This document shows, in pieces, positions 24,030-38,100 of a DNA stretch of 64,000 bases (within the stretch, counting starts at the first letter, position 1; each line of letters starts with the position of its first letter). The DNA comes from Dendrobium chrysotoxum (Eukaryota > Streptophyta > Magnoliopsida > Asparagales > Orchidaceae), in assembly GCA_019925795.1 (NCBI GenBank), contig CM034298.1, positions 26,775,556 through 26,839,555 on the forward strand. The letters are read 5' to 3'. The translations under genes and the position numbers were made by a program. The notes below the pieces were generated by a model. That model did no database searches and was not told where the DNA came from. It worked only from the letters and a program-made list of their open reading frames with translations.

Positions 24030-25715
24030 GACTATACTTTACCTTTTTGCATTGTGAATGGAGAAAAAGTGGAGAATCCATTTACTGATTGGTCTATGAA
24101 AGATCTAGGTTTAACATAATTAAATGCAAAATTATTTAAAATATTTTATCTGTGAATTAAAATCAAAGGGTTATATGAGTGTTTCTAATTGCACTAGTGG
24201 GAAATAAATTTTGGTTAGACTTTGCATTACATATAAAGGCAATAATGAAGTCCAACAGTCATGCGTGAACTTACTATTACAAGAATATGAACTCTTTCAC
24301 ATGTAACCAAGTGAAAAAATTTCTAACATTTATAGTAGGTTTACTAAAACTATAACATCATTACATGTATTGGCTAGAGAAATTCCTAATCTGAAATAGT
24401 CAATAAAATCATATGTTGCCTCCCTAAATCTTGGGATGAAAAAGACACTACTATTTTTGAATCTAAGGACTTAAATGCTTACTGAATTGATAATCTTCTT
24501 GACTCTCTAATTTCCTATGAGGAAAAGGTGAGTCAAAGACATGTAGATGAAAGTGAATGAAAGAAAGAGCGAATAATAGTGCTATAGGATGACAATATAA
24601 AAAGTAATACTTCTGGTGCAGATGAAAATAATGACATAACATTTATGACTAAACAATTTAAAAGCTTCTTGAATCTTAACCAAAAGTGCCACTTTAATAA
24701 GCATAAAAGTAAAATTACTAAATTAAAATGTTTTCTACTCATGTATTTTTCTTTGAATATAAAATGACAGGACACATCCATTCCAACTGCCCAAACACTA
24801 AGAGTCATCCAGCTAAGGATAAGGGTGTGGATAAAGTCTATGCAAAGAAAGGACAAACATAAGCTTTAAAAGTCCTTTTGGGAAAACTCAGACTCTGAGT
24901 CATTAGGAATGGATGTAGAAGAGGATGAAACCAACCTATACTTAATGGCAAAAGATATCATTGGAAACTCTGACAATAATGAGGTATGCTCTCATAAGAG
25001 GTTTACTGAGAGCATGTGGTACCTAGACAATGGATGCTTATGGCACATTATTGGAAATCTAAAAAAATTTATCACACTAGAGGCCAGGAGTGGAGGTAAA
25101 GTCACTTTGGAGATAATACTACTATAAAGGTAGTAGGTATAGGTATTATTGGAAAAATTGAAGGATTTATTACTAAAAATTATTTTACTAGTCAAAGGTT
25201 TAAAATATAATATATTAAGCATTAGCTAATTATGTGATAAAGGTTTAAATATTAAATTTCTTCCTAATAAATGCTTAATTACGTTAAATGGGAAAATTAT
25301 TTTAAAAGGAATGAGAATGAACAACATTTATAAGCTTGATTTGAAGTGTAGTGATACATCAAATAATATTTGTTGTTTAAAAACTTCTATAGAAGAATTT
25401 TGGCTATGGTATACGAGACTATGTCTTGTAAGTATGAAAACACTTAGGAGAATCACTCAGCTTGATTTGGTTAGAGGCATCCCTAAGTTAGAATTCTCTA
25501 AATATCATCTGTGTGATACATGTCAAATAGAAAACCAAATAAAATAATCATATTATCCTATCAAAACTAAAGTAACAATTAGACCACTAAAATATCATCA
25601 TAGGGATTTATTTGGACCTATAAGCACAACGAGTTTAGGAGGTAAAATATTAGGACTTATAATTATGGATGATCATTCTAGATTCACCAGGGTAAATTTT
25701 TTTTTCAAATAAAAG
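24030..25715 (+). pseudogene. SIRE-like copia fragment: gag, protease, integrase start
   Basis: A broken Ty1/copia polyprotein in several frames. Gag (UBN2-like) covers about 24,030-24,560, with LNAKLFKIF, then QEYELFHM and SEKISNIYSRF. A degenerate knuckle region reads MTGHIHSNCPN near 24,765-24,800. The protease site reads WYLDNG near 25,017-25,034, where family members have D-S-G. The gag-pre-integrase domain is at 25,311-25,547, ending LCDTCQIENQIK. Integrase begins RDLFGPISTTSLGGK (about 25,600) and stops near 25,715, where the inverted gypsy LTR begins. Reverse transcriptase and RNase H are missing. Many frameshifts and stops; not functional. Confidence 0.75.
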
Positions 25716-28700
25716 TGAATAATTTGAGGAATTTAGGACCTTTTCTATTTGGATTCAGAGGAAAACATGATGTTTAATCTCAATCATTCATAATGACCAT
25801 AGTGGACCTCTTATTTTTTAGATCAGAACCCTAAATCAAAGGTTTAGACTTTATTTTTAATTTCTTAAATTCCATTTCAAAGATTAAATATAGTTCCCCA
25901 CTGTGCTTTGGTATGGTAATTCAATCATTGAAACCGAAATTAGTCATTTGATAATCACCTTTGATAAACACCTAATGATTATCAAAGATTTGGAAATTTT
26001 AAAATCATGAACTTTTTAATCAACCAAAAACCTCAATCCAAAATTAAATCCAAATATAAATCCAGCTTAAGACTCTAAACCCTATAATCTAGTGTTCAAA
26101 TCTAAACTCTAAAGCCTTTGGACATTACCCTATTTCTTTAAAATTTTTAATTAATTCATAACCCTTGGTGAATTACAGACTCAAAGTTGAACACATCATT
26201 ATGAATAATATATTACCTCAGGAGGTAAAGATATCATTCCTTAACGGGTTCAGATAATGAAACTAAAAGTTTCATCCTTACTACAACTATCAAATTCAAG
26301 AAAGAATGACATATAACCTCAAAGGGTTAATATGATGTTCTATCAAGCATCTAACTATAATAGTCTAGATGAGAGATCATTAATTTCATACTCAGAATTG
26401 TGATAGCAAAGGATATATCCTCCCAAGGGTAGAAAATATTGTCTGTTATCAATTATTCGAATGTAACACTAATGATCATCATTGGATTTTAATTTTTCCA
26501 AAGAAGATTAATAGAGTTTGAAATCAATTTTTGAAAAAGTAAATGTGGGCTCTAAATTTCTTGCTAGCTAGTTAATTACATCGTAGGAAGGTTGAATACC
26601 CTATGAGTACTCTCGATTAAAATAATAGCAGAAATTCTATTTGGGGATTCTCAAACAATGATGTCAAAGGAGGTGAATTTGTAACTTCAATTTAGATTGG
26701 TTCAAAATTTGAACAGTTATTTCTAGAGTTCAAGGAAGGAAGGGTAGGGGTGTTTTGAGATTCAGAAACACTCCAGAAACAGCCTATCTTATGTGTTGTG
26801 CTTTAAATTTTAATTTGGAGACATGTTTTAATTTGAGTTAGTCATTTTATTAGAAATTTGGGATTATATTCCTAAAAGTTGAGGCTTAAGGCCTAGACCT
26901 ACCTCAAAACCTAAAGCTAAATTAGGTACTAAATAATAGTGACCCAAACCTCGCTAATACAGTACAAGATATGGTCTTACCCCAGCCTAAATTGGGGAGC
27001 CAGTAACCACCTAGTCAATTAAAATTCATAAATTCGATCATTTTTATGAAAGAGTGGTGAGTTGTTATTAATTAAAGTTTTTGAGAATTAGGATTAATAT
27101 CTAGAGCAAATCCTAATTGGTCCCTTGACTTAATGTTGGATGAAAATACTTGAATTAAATGCAATTAAAATTTTAGACTCATTCAATTGATTTATAATGC
27201 GATGCATACCAGTTGACTTGATGAAATGCATAAATTTATATGAAGCAGTTTTAGAATGGCTTAAAAAATAATTTTATTCTAGAGATTGCACAACATCCTC
27301 TTGATAGATATATACCCTCATAGGTCAGGTGGTCTGCCAGAATCTGTAGGCAGGGAGTTGCCTAATAAGGAGGAGAAAGTAAAAATATATTTATGTAAAC
27401 TCACAGTGGTCCCGAGCTTACTTCTTAGATTATTAGAGTTTTTATATTATCCTAAAAGTTTTTATTTAAATTTAAGTAAAAAAGTATTTATACGTGCCCT
27501 CATGAGCCTCTGATTAAATTCCAGGCCAAATTAAAATATGACATGCAAATCACCAAAAAAACTAAGAAAAGAAGGCAATCCTAATTACAATTAAATTAAA
27601 GCATCAATCCAATAATCAAATTAATTAAATAAATTAAATGTCCATGGGAAAATGCTTATTTATTATAACCAAGAATTTATGAAAATTAAAAGTGGCCAGG
27701 CACCACTGACAAAAAACTTAGATTTTAATCCTAGGACAGACACAAGTGACTTTGAGTGGGATACTCTTTGTCTTCAACTCTTTATCCTTTTCTTCTTCAG
27801 GCTCCTTGGATTCATCATATCTAGATTCCCAAATGAAATAGAAAACTCTCCCTCTAAGAGGATGTTTTTTTTTTCTTTAGGTATTAAAATAATCCAAATT
27901 TAACCTTCTAAATGGAAAAGTACTCTCCCCTAAGGGATGTCCTTTCCTCTTTGGAATCCAACTTTGGATTTATATATCTTAACTTAAAGACTAACTTTCA
28001 CAAATCTTAACTTTGAATCAAATTACATAGTAAACAAAATAAAAATCTAAACTCTCCTACAAGGTTATCCTAAGCAATTAAAAATAAAATACATCCCAAA
28101 TAGTTATATAATTATAATAAATAAAATAAATAACACTTGGCCATGCTCTTCTTTATTTAGGGGCTAAGCAGCTGAAGTACCTATAGCAGTTATAATAATT
28201 ATTAAATTTAATCCCCTTTTTATATAGCCCTGTGCAAGCATGGCCACCTATATAAAATTATCTAAAGAATCAGATCACTCCTAACCTAAGGTTAATCTAA
28301 TTGCTCATCACATCAATCCATATATTATAAAATTTAAATAAACACTCACATCAATCAACTAATTTAACAAGTAGCTTGCAGTAAAAACTATGAAAAACCT
28401 AGCACAAAAGTAGCAAGAAAGTAAATACCAACTAGCCTAGATCTAAAGTTGGTTGTCCTAGCAAAAATCATCTAAAGTGTATGAGGTAGGCTGTGTGGCT
28501 TCGGTATATCCTAAATTGGGCAATTTGTTGAAGTTAACTAGTTTTCAGGTTTGTTAAAGGTTGAAAGGGAATTTTATATTTAAGTTTAAATATTAATGTA
28601 TTAAAGTTTGTTTTAGGTATATTTTAATTGTTAAATGGTAACTACCTTTGTTGCTCACCAGGGTCATGAAGTTTATTTTATCTTCTTTGGGGCTAAGCTA

Positions 28701-31700
28701 ATAGCCTCGTAGGCCCAGGTTACCCAATAGTAATCAATATATATTAGGTTATTTAATTAGTTATGAGTTAAGGATTAAGAAATTTTAATTAAATGTGTTG
28801 GTTGCTGGTTTGAATGATTGAATTAAAATTTCTAGAATTTTGAATGAATTATTGAATTTTGGAGTTATTTGAATTATTTAATTCATTAAATTAAATGGAC
28901 CAAAAATTGACTTTTAAAATTAAAATGATTTCTAGAGTTTTAATATTTTTTTCTAAAAATTAGACCTTAAGATGAGTAATTAGACTCTAAGTTTGCTCAA
29001 TTTAGAATTTTCTACATTAAGTTATGATTTTTTTTAATTTTGACCTAGTTTTAAACTACAATTAACCCGAAGGTTGTCTTTTTTACTTTTACTAAAATTT
29101 GAAGATTTGACATTTTTATAAAATACTAGATTTTAATTGGAGTTGAATGACATTAAATTTGATTAATTTAATTTTTTTTGGAATTACTTATGATTTTATA
29201 AAGTTTAAGTATTTCTGAAATTTTTAAAATTATTTAATTTGAGAGGGTTTTAGAGTTTTGATCCAAATCAATCACAAACTCTTTGAAATCACCCCCAAAG
29301 GTCAGAAATTTCCTAAAGGGATGTGTCCAAGTGTTTTAGAATTTTTTTAGAATTTTTAATTATTTTTAATTAATTAAATTAATTAATTATAGATTTTCCT
29401 TAAAAATTAAATTAATATTAAATTAAAGGTATAATAATAGGGCTTTTAATTTTTTTGGATTAGGGGTTTAATTATGAACATTTAGAAACCTTATAAAAAT
29501 TTTTAGAATTTACATGAATTAATTATGATTCAATTACAGCTCTAGGTCAAATCTAAGGGATGATTTTGGGTTCGCTAGTTGGTGGACCAAATGGGCTCCA
29601 CTTTCATGAGTTCACCTATACCCAAGGCCCAAGCCCACAGAATTTTGGCACAAATTGAATCCCCTAAGGTGGTTAACCAAACCACCTAAGGTAGCCATAG
29701 GGTTACCTTAAAAAAATCCTAACTCGCTACCTAAGGCAGGGAGGGGATGAAATCAGTGGCTCTAAACTCCCTATCCTAAGTACAATCAACACCCCAAATC
29801 ATAAAACCTAAATCCGATTGGAAAGATCATTAGACTAATTTGAATTTAGGGGTCAAACTAAAACCCCTAAGTTCAAATTGACTCAAACATGCCCTCAGAT
29901 AATTTAAACATGGGAAAGATAATTTAGTTATGCCAAAGACATGCCCAAATTCAATTTCCCAAAGTCTCAAGTTATGGTGAGTTCAATTTCATTAGAAAAG
30001 TATAAAAAATCCCTAGGATAATTACTATAATTAACTAAGTTTCATACAAAATCACAACTTGAGACCATAGGGCTTTTAAAGATCTCCTTGAGATCTTTCC
30101 AAAGAGCCTAAGAACTCTTAATTTGGATAAGTGAATTGGGAAATATTAATTTTTGAAGATCAATAAATTTTTTGTGAAATTAATTACCTAATTACCTAGT
30201 CAAATGTGCACTTTCCACACGGCACCTTCCAATTGGTGGGGCAATGATTAGCAACTGACTGGATAATGTCGATTAAACCCAGGTTGTACGATGAAGGATC
30301 AAATAGTTGAGATTTAAAGCAACCCAAGACTGTGGGATATAATCAAAGACGTTGATTGATATCAATAGCTCTAATTACGTCTTCAACCTCACGCATATCT
30401 CCGCAACCGTATGGCTTCTCTAGCATGATCTGAGCAATCCCGCCAATGAACTCTCACAAAATTGTAGAGAGGATCAGGATGGCTGAAGCTTTCAATCTAA
30501 TGGTGGAATTTTGTTGGATTGAAAGTTTCTTTCATACTTGACCAACTTAGCTATCTAGGGAGTTCGTGTCAGAGTTCTCACTGTATAGAATGCCCCAACG
30601 AATGGTTTTTTCAATCAAGAAGCTTCAGGGAGGGATGGCGAACACTTCTCCTTCAGGCGTTAAGATCGGAGGATCGCTGGAGATGGGACTTCAAGTAGGA
30701 CGTGAACGAATTTCATCGAAGCTAGCTCAAACTGATAGCAGAAGAGGGCTAAGCTGGGGAATGAGAGAGGAAAACTTGGAAAGCTCTAGTGAAGAATTTT
30801 GAAAGCTTAGATGTGAATCAGGCGCTCTAACTAAGGGTGCCCTATTCAAGCCATTGCCCAGCCTTGGATGGTTGGGATGACTTGGTCAAGCCATTGGATG
30901 ACTACCAAGTGTGAGGGCACATCCTCTCTGAGACTCATGAGCTTCGAAGCAGATGAACCTGGCTCTAGAAGGCTTTAGATAAGGCCCAAGATAGAGGGGA
31001 CCACCGGAGCTCCAATTTGTTTGCTCCAGCTACTGGCAACCTCTGGTTGGGCCAGGATAAGGTGGAAAGTTTGCTGGGAGTCTAGTGAGCTTGATTGAGG
31101 GAATGGCTTACCATGGTGAAGCCCAATTTAGTGATATAGCTCTAGTTGACCTAAACATATATGGTTTGGGTCAGGTTTGGTGCAACCTGGGTCAAGCCAG
31201 GTAGCGAGATTGATGGGGGAGGTAGGTTGAGTCAAGGGCTACCCAATGCAAGTGCTAATTGGGTCTAATCGGGTCTGTGGTAGAAGATGGCTGGGGTCAA
31301 AGTGGTTTTAACCACTTTGAGCTAGCCTAAAGGTTGACCCAAGTTAACACAAGGGTTGGGCTAACTAGGGTAGGTGTGTTGAACCTAGGGCCACCCAATG
31401 GAGGTTTTGGTTTGTCTTGGAGAGGTTTAGGTTGGGAAATGACTCAACTCAAAGTGTTTTTGACCACTTTAGGCTAACCCAATTCTCATCCTAAGTTGAC
31501 CCAAGGGCTGGGTCAACTAGGGTAGGTGCATTGGGTCATGAGGGACCCAATGCAACTAGTGGTTTGATTTCATTTGGCTTTGAAAGAAATTTGGCTCATG
31601 AGAGACCTCTCTTTGGACACTTGGGTCAAGCCATGTGGCTAACCCAAGTGGGCCTAAGTCTTGGGCCTTCAAAAGGATATTCCTAGGGACCTAATGAATC

Positions 31701-32430
31701 AACCTAAGGGTTTGAATTGGCTTGGCAAAGCCTTGGTCAATGGGTTTGAAGAGGTTAAAGGTGTATGGATGGTTTAGTCAAACTTGGTTGACTTGGTTAA
31801 CCAAGTTGACCTAGGGTTAAGGGTTGGGTCCATTGAGTTCAAATTGATCATATGAAATCAATGGAAGTGGTTTCAAATCAATAAGAGTTCATTTGGTTTG
31901 AAATGGCCATTTGAATCCTTAAGGGACATTTTGGTCAACCATGGTTGACTTGATCAACCATATGAAACCAAAGGGTGGGTTTGAGTTCAATGTGTCCCTA
32001 ATGATATTTAGGATTCATTGGGATAGGTTTCAAAAGTTGAGATATGTTGAGTTTTGGGGAAAAGTCCAAAATTGCCCTAAAAGAACTTTTTGGTCATTTT
32101 GACCTCTGGTCAATTCTGAGTCAAAGTGGATCCAAAAAAATGTGATTTACTTATCAACATGCCATAAGAAAAGGTATGGACATGGTCAAAGGCTTTGGGG
32201 AAGGTCCCAATGTCAATTTTTACTAAGTGGCAAGTCCAGTGGCATAGGTCATAAATATTTGAAAGTTTTATAACCTTTGGAAATAAATTTAGTTTCTGGG
32301 GTTAGAGACCTCAGAATGGACTCAAATTTGAAGGGTTGTACCTAAGGACATTCCTAATCAATATGTAATTGATAGGCCATGATTTAGAGGTCAATTGATT
32401 GAATTTCAAGGTGACAGAGAAATCACCAAG
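25716..32430 (-). mobile_element. Gypsy long LTR copy 3, inverted
   Basis: This is the reverse complement of the LTR at 3947-10,340, diverged but colinear. The block at 32,240-32,400 matches 4130-4270; 29,250-29,330 matches 6890-6960; 28,440-28,500 matches 7960-8040. Likewise 27,900-27,950 matches 8580-8630, 26,900-27,010 matches 9430-9560, and 26,200-26,260 matches 10,190-10,260. Its 5' end lacks about 190 bp of copy 1. The open frame at 30,566-30,802 lies in a GC-richer part (30,200-31,700) and resembles no protein I know. No gene is visible here. Confidence 0.5.
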
Positions 32431-32986
32431 AAAGGGTTTTACAATTGATGATAAAAGTGATTCAAGTTCTCTACCTCACTCGGAGGGTGAAAAGGATTTT
32501 GGTTCTCTGCCTCACCTAAGGGTGAAAAAGATTATGATTCTCTACCTCACCAGAAGGGTGAAAGGATTCCAATTCCCAGCCACACCATAGAAGGGTAGAA
32601 GTGATCATGTAAAGGCTTCTCTGCCTTACTGTAGGGGCAAAAGGAGAGTCACTAAAGATTTAGTGCGATACTTGGAGAGGACTCCAGGGAGTGGATGTAG
32701 GTCAAATTTTGACTAAGCCATTGTAAAATTTATTATGTGCTTATTTCTTTTTCTTCTTGTACTTTTTTCATATTTTTAATTTTCTGCATGTTATATTCTT
32801 GCAAATCTAGGTTGAAAGCATTGTGATTGTTTTTGATTAATTTTTATGAGAAAAAAAAAACAAAAGAAAATAATCTCAAAAAATTTCATATTTGTGTTTT
32901 CTACAAAATCAAAACAAAAGAAAAATTACATTTGAGTTTTAATATCATTAGCTTGTGCATTGTTAGCAACCTCATTTGAACTTTCA
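32431..32986 (+). mobile_element. Copia LTR 3' fragment (plus strand)
   Basis: The reverse complement of this segment matches the left part of the solo LTR at 1654-2175, including the phrase GACCTACATCCACTCCC and the roughly 35-bp repeats (here CTCTACCTCAC...GGGTGAAA, 32,465-32,640). It ends GAACTTTCA at 32,986, the complement of the TGAAAGT terminus of the family. The 5' part is missing, cut at the gypsy LTR junction. Confidence 0.6.
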
Positions 32987-34419
32987 TAGAAAATGGCTAG
33001 TCATATGAAAAAATAAATAAATCTTCATATACATCCAAAATAAGGTAAAAAATGGCTACCCAGCTTATATTATTAAAATTGGGTAATATTTGAAAAACTT
33101 TTATAAATTCAATTTAGCTCCAAAGTGGGTCATATAACTTATGAATTTATATCTACGATAACTAAGGAATCCAGTAGAATGAAAAGAAATCTATAATACA
33201 GACATTATAGTATCATTGTTATTAAAATAAAATAATTGCATATTTTAATTTATTTAATAATACATTAAATATCAAATATAAAGATATGATTTAATTTAGA
33301 TAAAATAATTTGCATATAAATAAATTTTTATAAAATAAGTCAAGTCAAAATGAATACTTAATAAAATTGTAACCATGTAGGCTTTTTACATTTAATTGGC
33401 CTAATTATGTATCTCTTCATATTTGATAAATTTTATGTAATATATGAAGCTTATAAAATTTATTTAATTAAGGAATTTTACTAATTTCTAAATTAAGCTT
33501 ATTATTCTTAATTAATAATATGTAAAGCATATAAATAGATACATAAAGTTATGAACAAACCAAACCTTGCAAGTATATATCTATGGACCTTTAAGATACT
33601 CAAGATAATATAAAAATCTTCAAGCTATCCATTTTGGTTCATCTTGAGCTCTTACAAGGTCAAATTTAAATTAACCTGGGTTGTTCAAAGCACATCACAT
33701 ATAAGCATTCATTTTCATATCCATCAAACTAAAGCATATGAAATATTTAACACAAAAATTAAAACACCAAAGCATACGTTGTTATCATCAAAATTACTAG
33801 AATAGGTCATGTGGCACATAAAGCCAACATGAACATGTTCATCTAGTATGAATAGTCCAAATTTTGAATTTACCTATTTTTAGCAAATTCAGGATTTCAA
33901 TACTTAATTTGAATTTGAATTTGAATAGCTGATCTTCTAGTATGACATACATCGTACTATATGATTAGTTATGAAAATTCTAATTTTAATTTATCTCATT
34001 TGATTTTCAGAATTTATAAGATTGCCATACATATCGTACAATATGAAGTAAATTGTATCGTATGATTAGGTCAGAAAATCAAATGCTTAATTAACTCTAT
34101 TTAATTTTACAATATCCCTTATGTGTTTTTGTTCAGCCCACTTCATGCCTAGCATACAAAAGACTAAAAATATAAAACATATAATTATAAGTTGATACAT
34201 ACTCTATTTCTTGTTCTTAATATTGCCAACGAATTTTCTTCACTTTTAACTTTTTAGGCTCAAGAATTCCTTTGTATTGAATATTTCACCTGTGTGCTTT
34301 ATGCAACATTAGATTAAAAATAAGTTTCTTGCACACATAACTTGATTAGTACTTTGTATAACCAATAATGAATATAATCATCAAAACATGAACATACGAC
34401 AGGCTAATGAAGTTCAACA
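32987..34419 (-). mobile_element. AT-rich debris and partial copia LTR (minus strand)
   Basis: The right end reads GAAGTTCAACA at 34,409-34,419, the complement of the TGTTGAAC terminus of the copia LTR family. From about 33,780 it carries the family's GTACAATATGA-type palindromes (33,945-34,070). The left limit is unclear. Between 32,987 and 33,780 I see only AT-rich sequence with no gene. Confidence 0.45.
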
Positions 34420-35119
34420 ATTATGAGTTTCATTTTTTTTTGTAAATAGAATCCAATCGTTTAGATGTATTGATTTGATTTAATTAAAATTGACATAAGT
34501 TTAAAAAAGAATTCTTTATTCGAAATATATATTATTTGCACAATTAAATCAAACATTTATGAAAAATATCCCTGACTTCATGTAAATATTTTTTAAAATT
34601 TAAATCAAAATTAAAATTGATATAAATAAAAAATATGAAAAGAGTAGCATATCAGACGGCTGAAATCCGCCGGAGCTGGATTGAAATCGTGATGGTTATA
34701 ACTTTTAGTTGTAATGGCGGAAGCAAGCAGTGAGATGGACGAAAACATTAGATAATCTGAGCTTTCAGAAGTAACCAAATCGTTCAAGGCTCGTCTTCTG
34801 TTTTTTTTCAGTTCTTATACTTCGATCGCGTCTTCTGCTTCATCATCTATCCATAAATAACTCTCAACAAAACCAATAACCTACCTTTCTGCTTTACCTT
34901 TTTACTTGCTCTCTTCTCTCTTTTCCAAACATTTCTTCTCGTTCCGGGCAACTGAAAGCCGCGGAGATTCTTGATTGCGTTCTTGGCGGCTCTTAATTGG
35001 TTCGTTTGTATTTCCTGATGATTTGTTGTTTATGAAAGATTTTTAGGGATTATGTTATTAGGTTGATAGGTTTTTGAGCTAAGCGGTTCTGTTTGCGATT
35101 GGCAATTGTAGCAGTGGAG
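34420..35119 (+). promoter_or_regulatory. ATG8 promoter and 5' UTR region
   Basis: The first non-repetitive sequence after the transposon block. A TATA-like CCATAAATAA lies near 34,851 and a pyrimidine-rich leader (CTCTCTTCTCTCTTTTCC) near 34,909-34,927, typical of plant 5' UTRs. A 5' UTR intron is possible, with a donor near 35,000 and the acceptor TTGTAGCAG at 35,106-35,114, five bases before the ATG. The exact start site cannot be fixed without transcript data. Confidence 0.4.
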
Positions 35120-38100
35120 ATGGCCGAGAAGGGATGTAGCGGCTCTTATAAGAAAGAACACAGCTTGGGTTTGTAGTCCTTGTCTATAGATGATTCTTGA
35201 TCTAACTTTTTCTTTTAATTAAGATTTTTATCTGTTCCTTTTTTTTTTTTTTGAAATTATCTCTGTTTTCTATTTGAAGTGTATTGGTTTGACAGTGACA
35301 AGAAAGGAGGAGTCTGCGAGAATTATGAGGAAGTACGAGGACAGGATACCGGTATGGCTTTTCCTTTGTATTCTCTATTCTTGTTCTCTTTTATTTGCAA
35401 CCTTATTGTAGTTTGTACAGTGCTTTTTAAAAAAAAAATTAAGTGAATATAATGAAAAATTCACACATAGCATATGTAAGGCCTCGTTCAAGACCTTATT
35501 ATTGAGAGCCTAAGTTATCAACCAATATATTAAGTTATTTGTATAGTATAAATTTTTTGTTTATACCCTCCTTTATTTAATAGTTGGGTTTTTTGGCTCG
35601 CTTCACAAAGTCTTGTGCTCAAGACCTTTGCGATGCAATTCATGCGAAGTCCCAAAAATATAAAAAAAGTATGTGATTCTTTTTATTAATGAAAAATGGT
35701 GATTGGATTTATTGGAGTTCAATTATTGATGGACGAGTGGACGGGCTTACGAAATGCTATGGATGTTATAGTGGGAGTTTTTTTCGGTTTAATTAGCATT
35801 TAAGGGTAAATATCCATGTTTTACATATAATTTTGGTTTTAAAAGAAATTTTAGAGTTTCGATTGACATGTACAATGCCATTTGTTTAATTATAATGGTA
35901 AGTTATGAAATTTGAATTCTTATTTATTGGGTTTCATATAGTTTTCTATGATGCAAGTTTTGTTTATAGAAGTGTAGGCTACACCTAATGTAAGAATCTC
36001 CCACAAATGCAAAGTCTGGGACTTGGGAGGGGTTGCAGCATTACCCCTGATTATGAAGCGGCTGTTTTTGTGTATAACATTCATCTGGACTATTTGCTTT
36101 TGCTTTAAAAACAGATTACAAACATTATCGTTGGCTTAAGCTGTTATTTTTCTTAGAAATATGTAGATTATATCACCATTAATAATTTTCTAAAATAAAA
36201 AAGAATTTATGTTTAGTTAGGCTGAAAAAATTGTACCATATTTCTTGATTAATTTTCTATTCAAACCATTTCATCCATCATTTACTTTTCAGTTGGATGG
36301 GCAAGAGCATTATTAAGGGATATGTATCATCTCTATTTCCGATGTTTAGATTAATAACTGCTGATGTTCACGATGATTAAAAAGTAGAGCAATTTTTAAG
36401 TAGAAGACACTCTCATTTTATGGTGAGATGTTGAAATGATATTTTACCAACTAGAAGTTCAAGTTCTAAGATCCTGTTTTGAATGGGACGCTGTATGAAT
36501 GGACCACCGGTATGATTTTCTACTATATAGATATTTTTTGTTTTGGGAAATTGAAGTAAACTTTCTTTTTTTAGAAGTCAATAAATTAAAACATGAAGAC
36601 ATTCAACTAATTCATATTTAGCCTGCACATTTTTAATAATATCTAAACAAGCCTTACATAGGATCCTAATGATATCCAAGTAAATTCCAATTGTCTTGCT
36701 TTAATTTAAGATGACGTATCCATACTCATACTTGCATGTTGTTAAAAAAAACATAACATTTCAACTCATTTCCATCACCCAATCAAGCTTCATAACTTGT
36801 TTATATGCTTGCTTACCAGACTTCTTTTTCTGTTTGCTTTGATACTTGAATACTCGAGTCATCTTTGTTCACATGTTGCTCTTGATTAATTTATTTATAC
36901 TTTCCGTGCTTTCTACAAAAATATTTAATCTGATATCCTCAATTTATTGAAAAAGCCTTATATGTCATTTTAGTCTCGAAGTTCTTTCAAGGTTTCCAAT
37001 TTTTCTCAAAAGATTTTCTTTGATGTTTTGTGAATGCGTAGTGTTCTTCTTTATTGGGCTGTCTGTCTCAATCATGTAGTTTGAGGGAAAAAATGTACAA
37101 GGCTTAGGTAAATTTTATTTTAATCAAGATTTTATACCTGATTTCATAATAATATCATCATTCTCAGGTCTATTCTATTTTATTTTATTTTTCATGAATT
37201 CTTTTAATATTAAGATATGAAATGGTTACCTTGCTCCAGAATTATGAGCTAGCAGCAGTAAAGTAGTCGTAGTTATTTTTCATATAAATTTTTTTTGGTT
37301 TTCTTGATTTGAAGAATCCATATTATACCTACCTTGAAACAGAACTGCTGATCTTTTTCTTGGAACAAGACTGTGTATCTTTTTGAGCAAACATAGTTTG
37401 CATTTCTATCTTCATTAGTTTATTTCTGCTTACTTGCTTTGATATTATGATAATGTTTGATCAGAATAATCATCCTAGTCTATTATTTATGAACTACTTA
37501 TATGATTCATCACCATTATTAATATCTCTATTCAAACTTTTTTTGGGTCAGCATTATGAATCTTAATCTTCCATTCATTTGTATAGAATGTTATATGAAG
37601 TGTTAAAGGTTTGTAATTTTTTGAAAAAGAGATCTCTCTCCCATTGCAGTTTGATACATAGTTTATAAATGTGGATATTTTCTTTGCACTCTGTAATTTT
37701 TCATTTATTTTTGTTGTTAAAAAATTTTATCTATAATAGATTCTCCTAATATAAAACCAAATCAAATCAATTCACATGTGCTATCATAATGTTTCAATTA
37801 TTGTGCTGCATAACCCTTTTCCTATACTTCATTGCATGATTGCCAAATTTAATGTGCCTATAATTGTCATCATCTTTAACATTTTTTTGTTCTTAAATTT
37901 GGATCATGAAATACTTATTCTCCAATAACTCAATGTGCTCTTAGTCTTTTGGCTTTCATTAGAAAGATTTTTTTTTTTTTGAAATTGCTCCAACATCTCT
38001 TATAATTCTTCAAAACTCATTATCTCATTTGCGCCTTAAAAAACTTTATCTTTATGGTACTTATTTAGAGTTAATTTTAATATTTTGATTAATCTTTAGC

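Noticed and set aside
30566..30802. 78-codon frame in a GC-richer patch
   Set aside because: Lies inside the inverted gypsy LTR, and no similarity to a known domain is visible.
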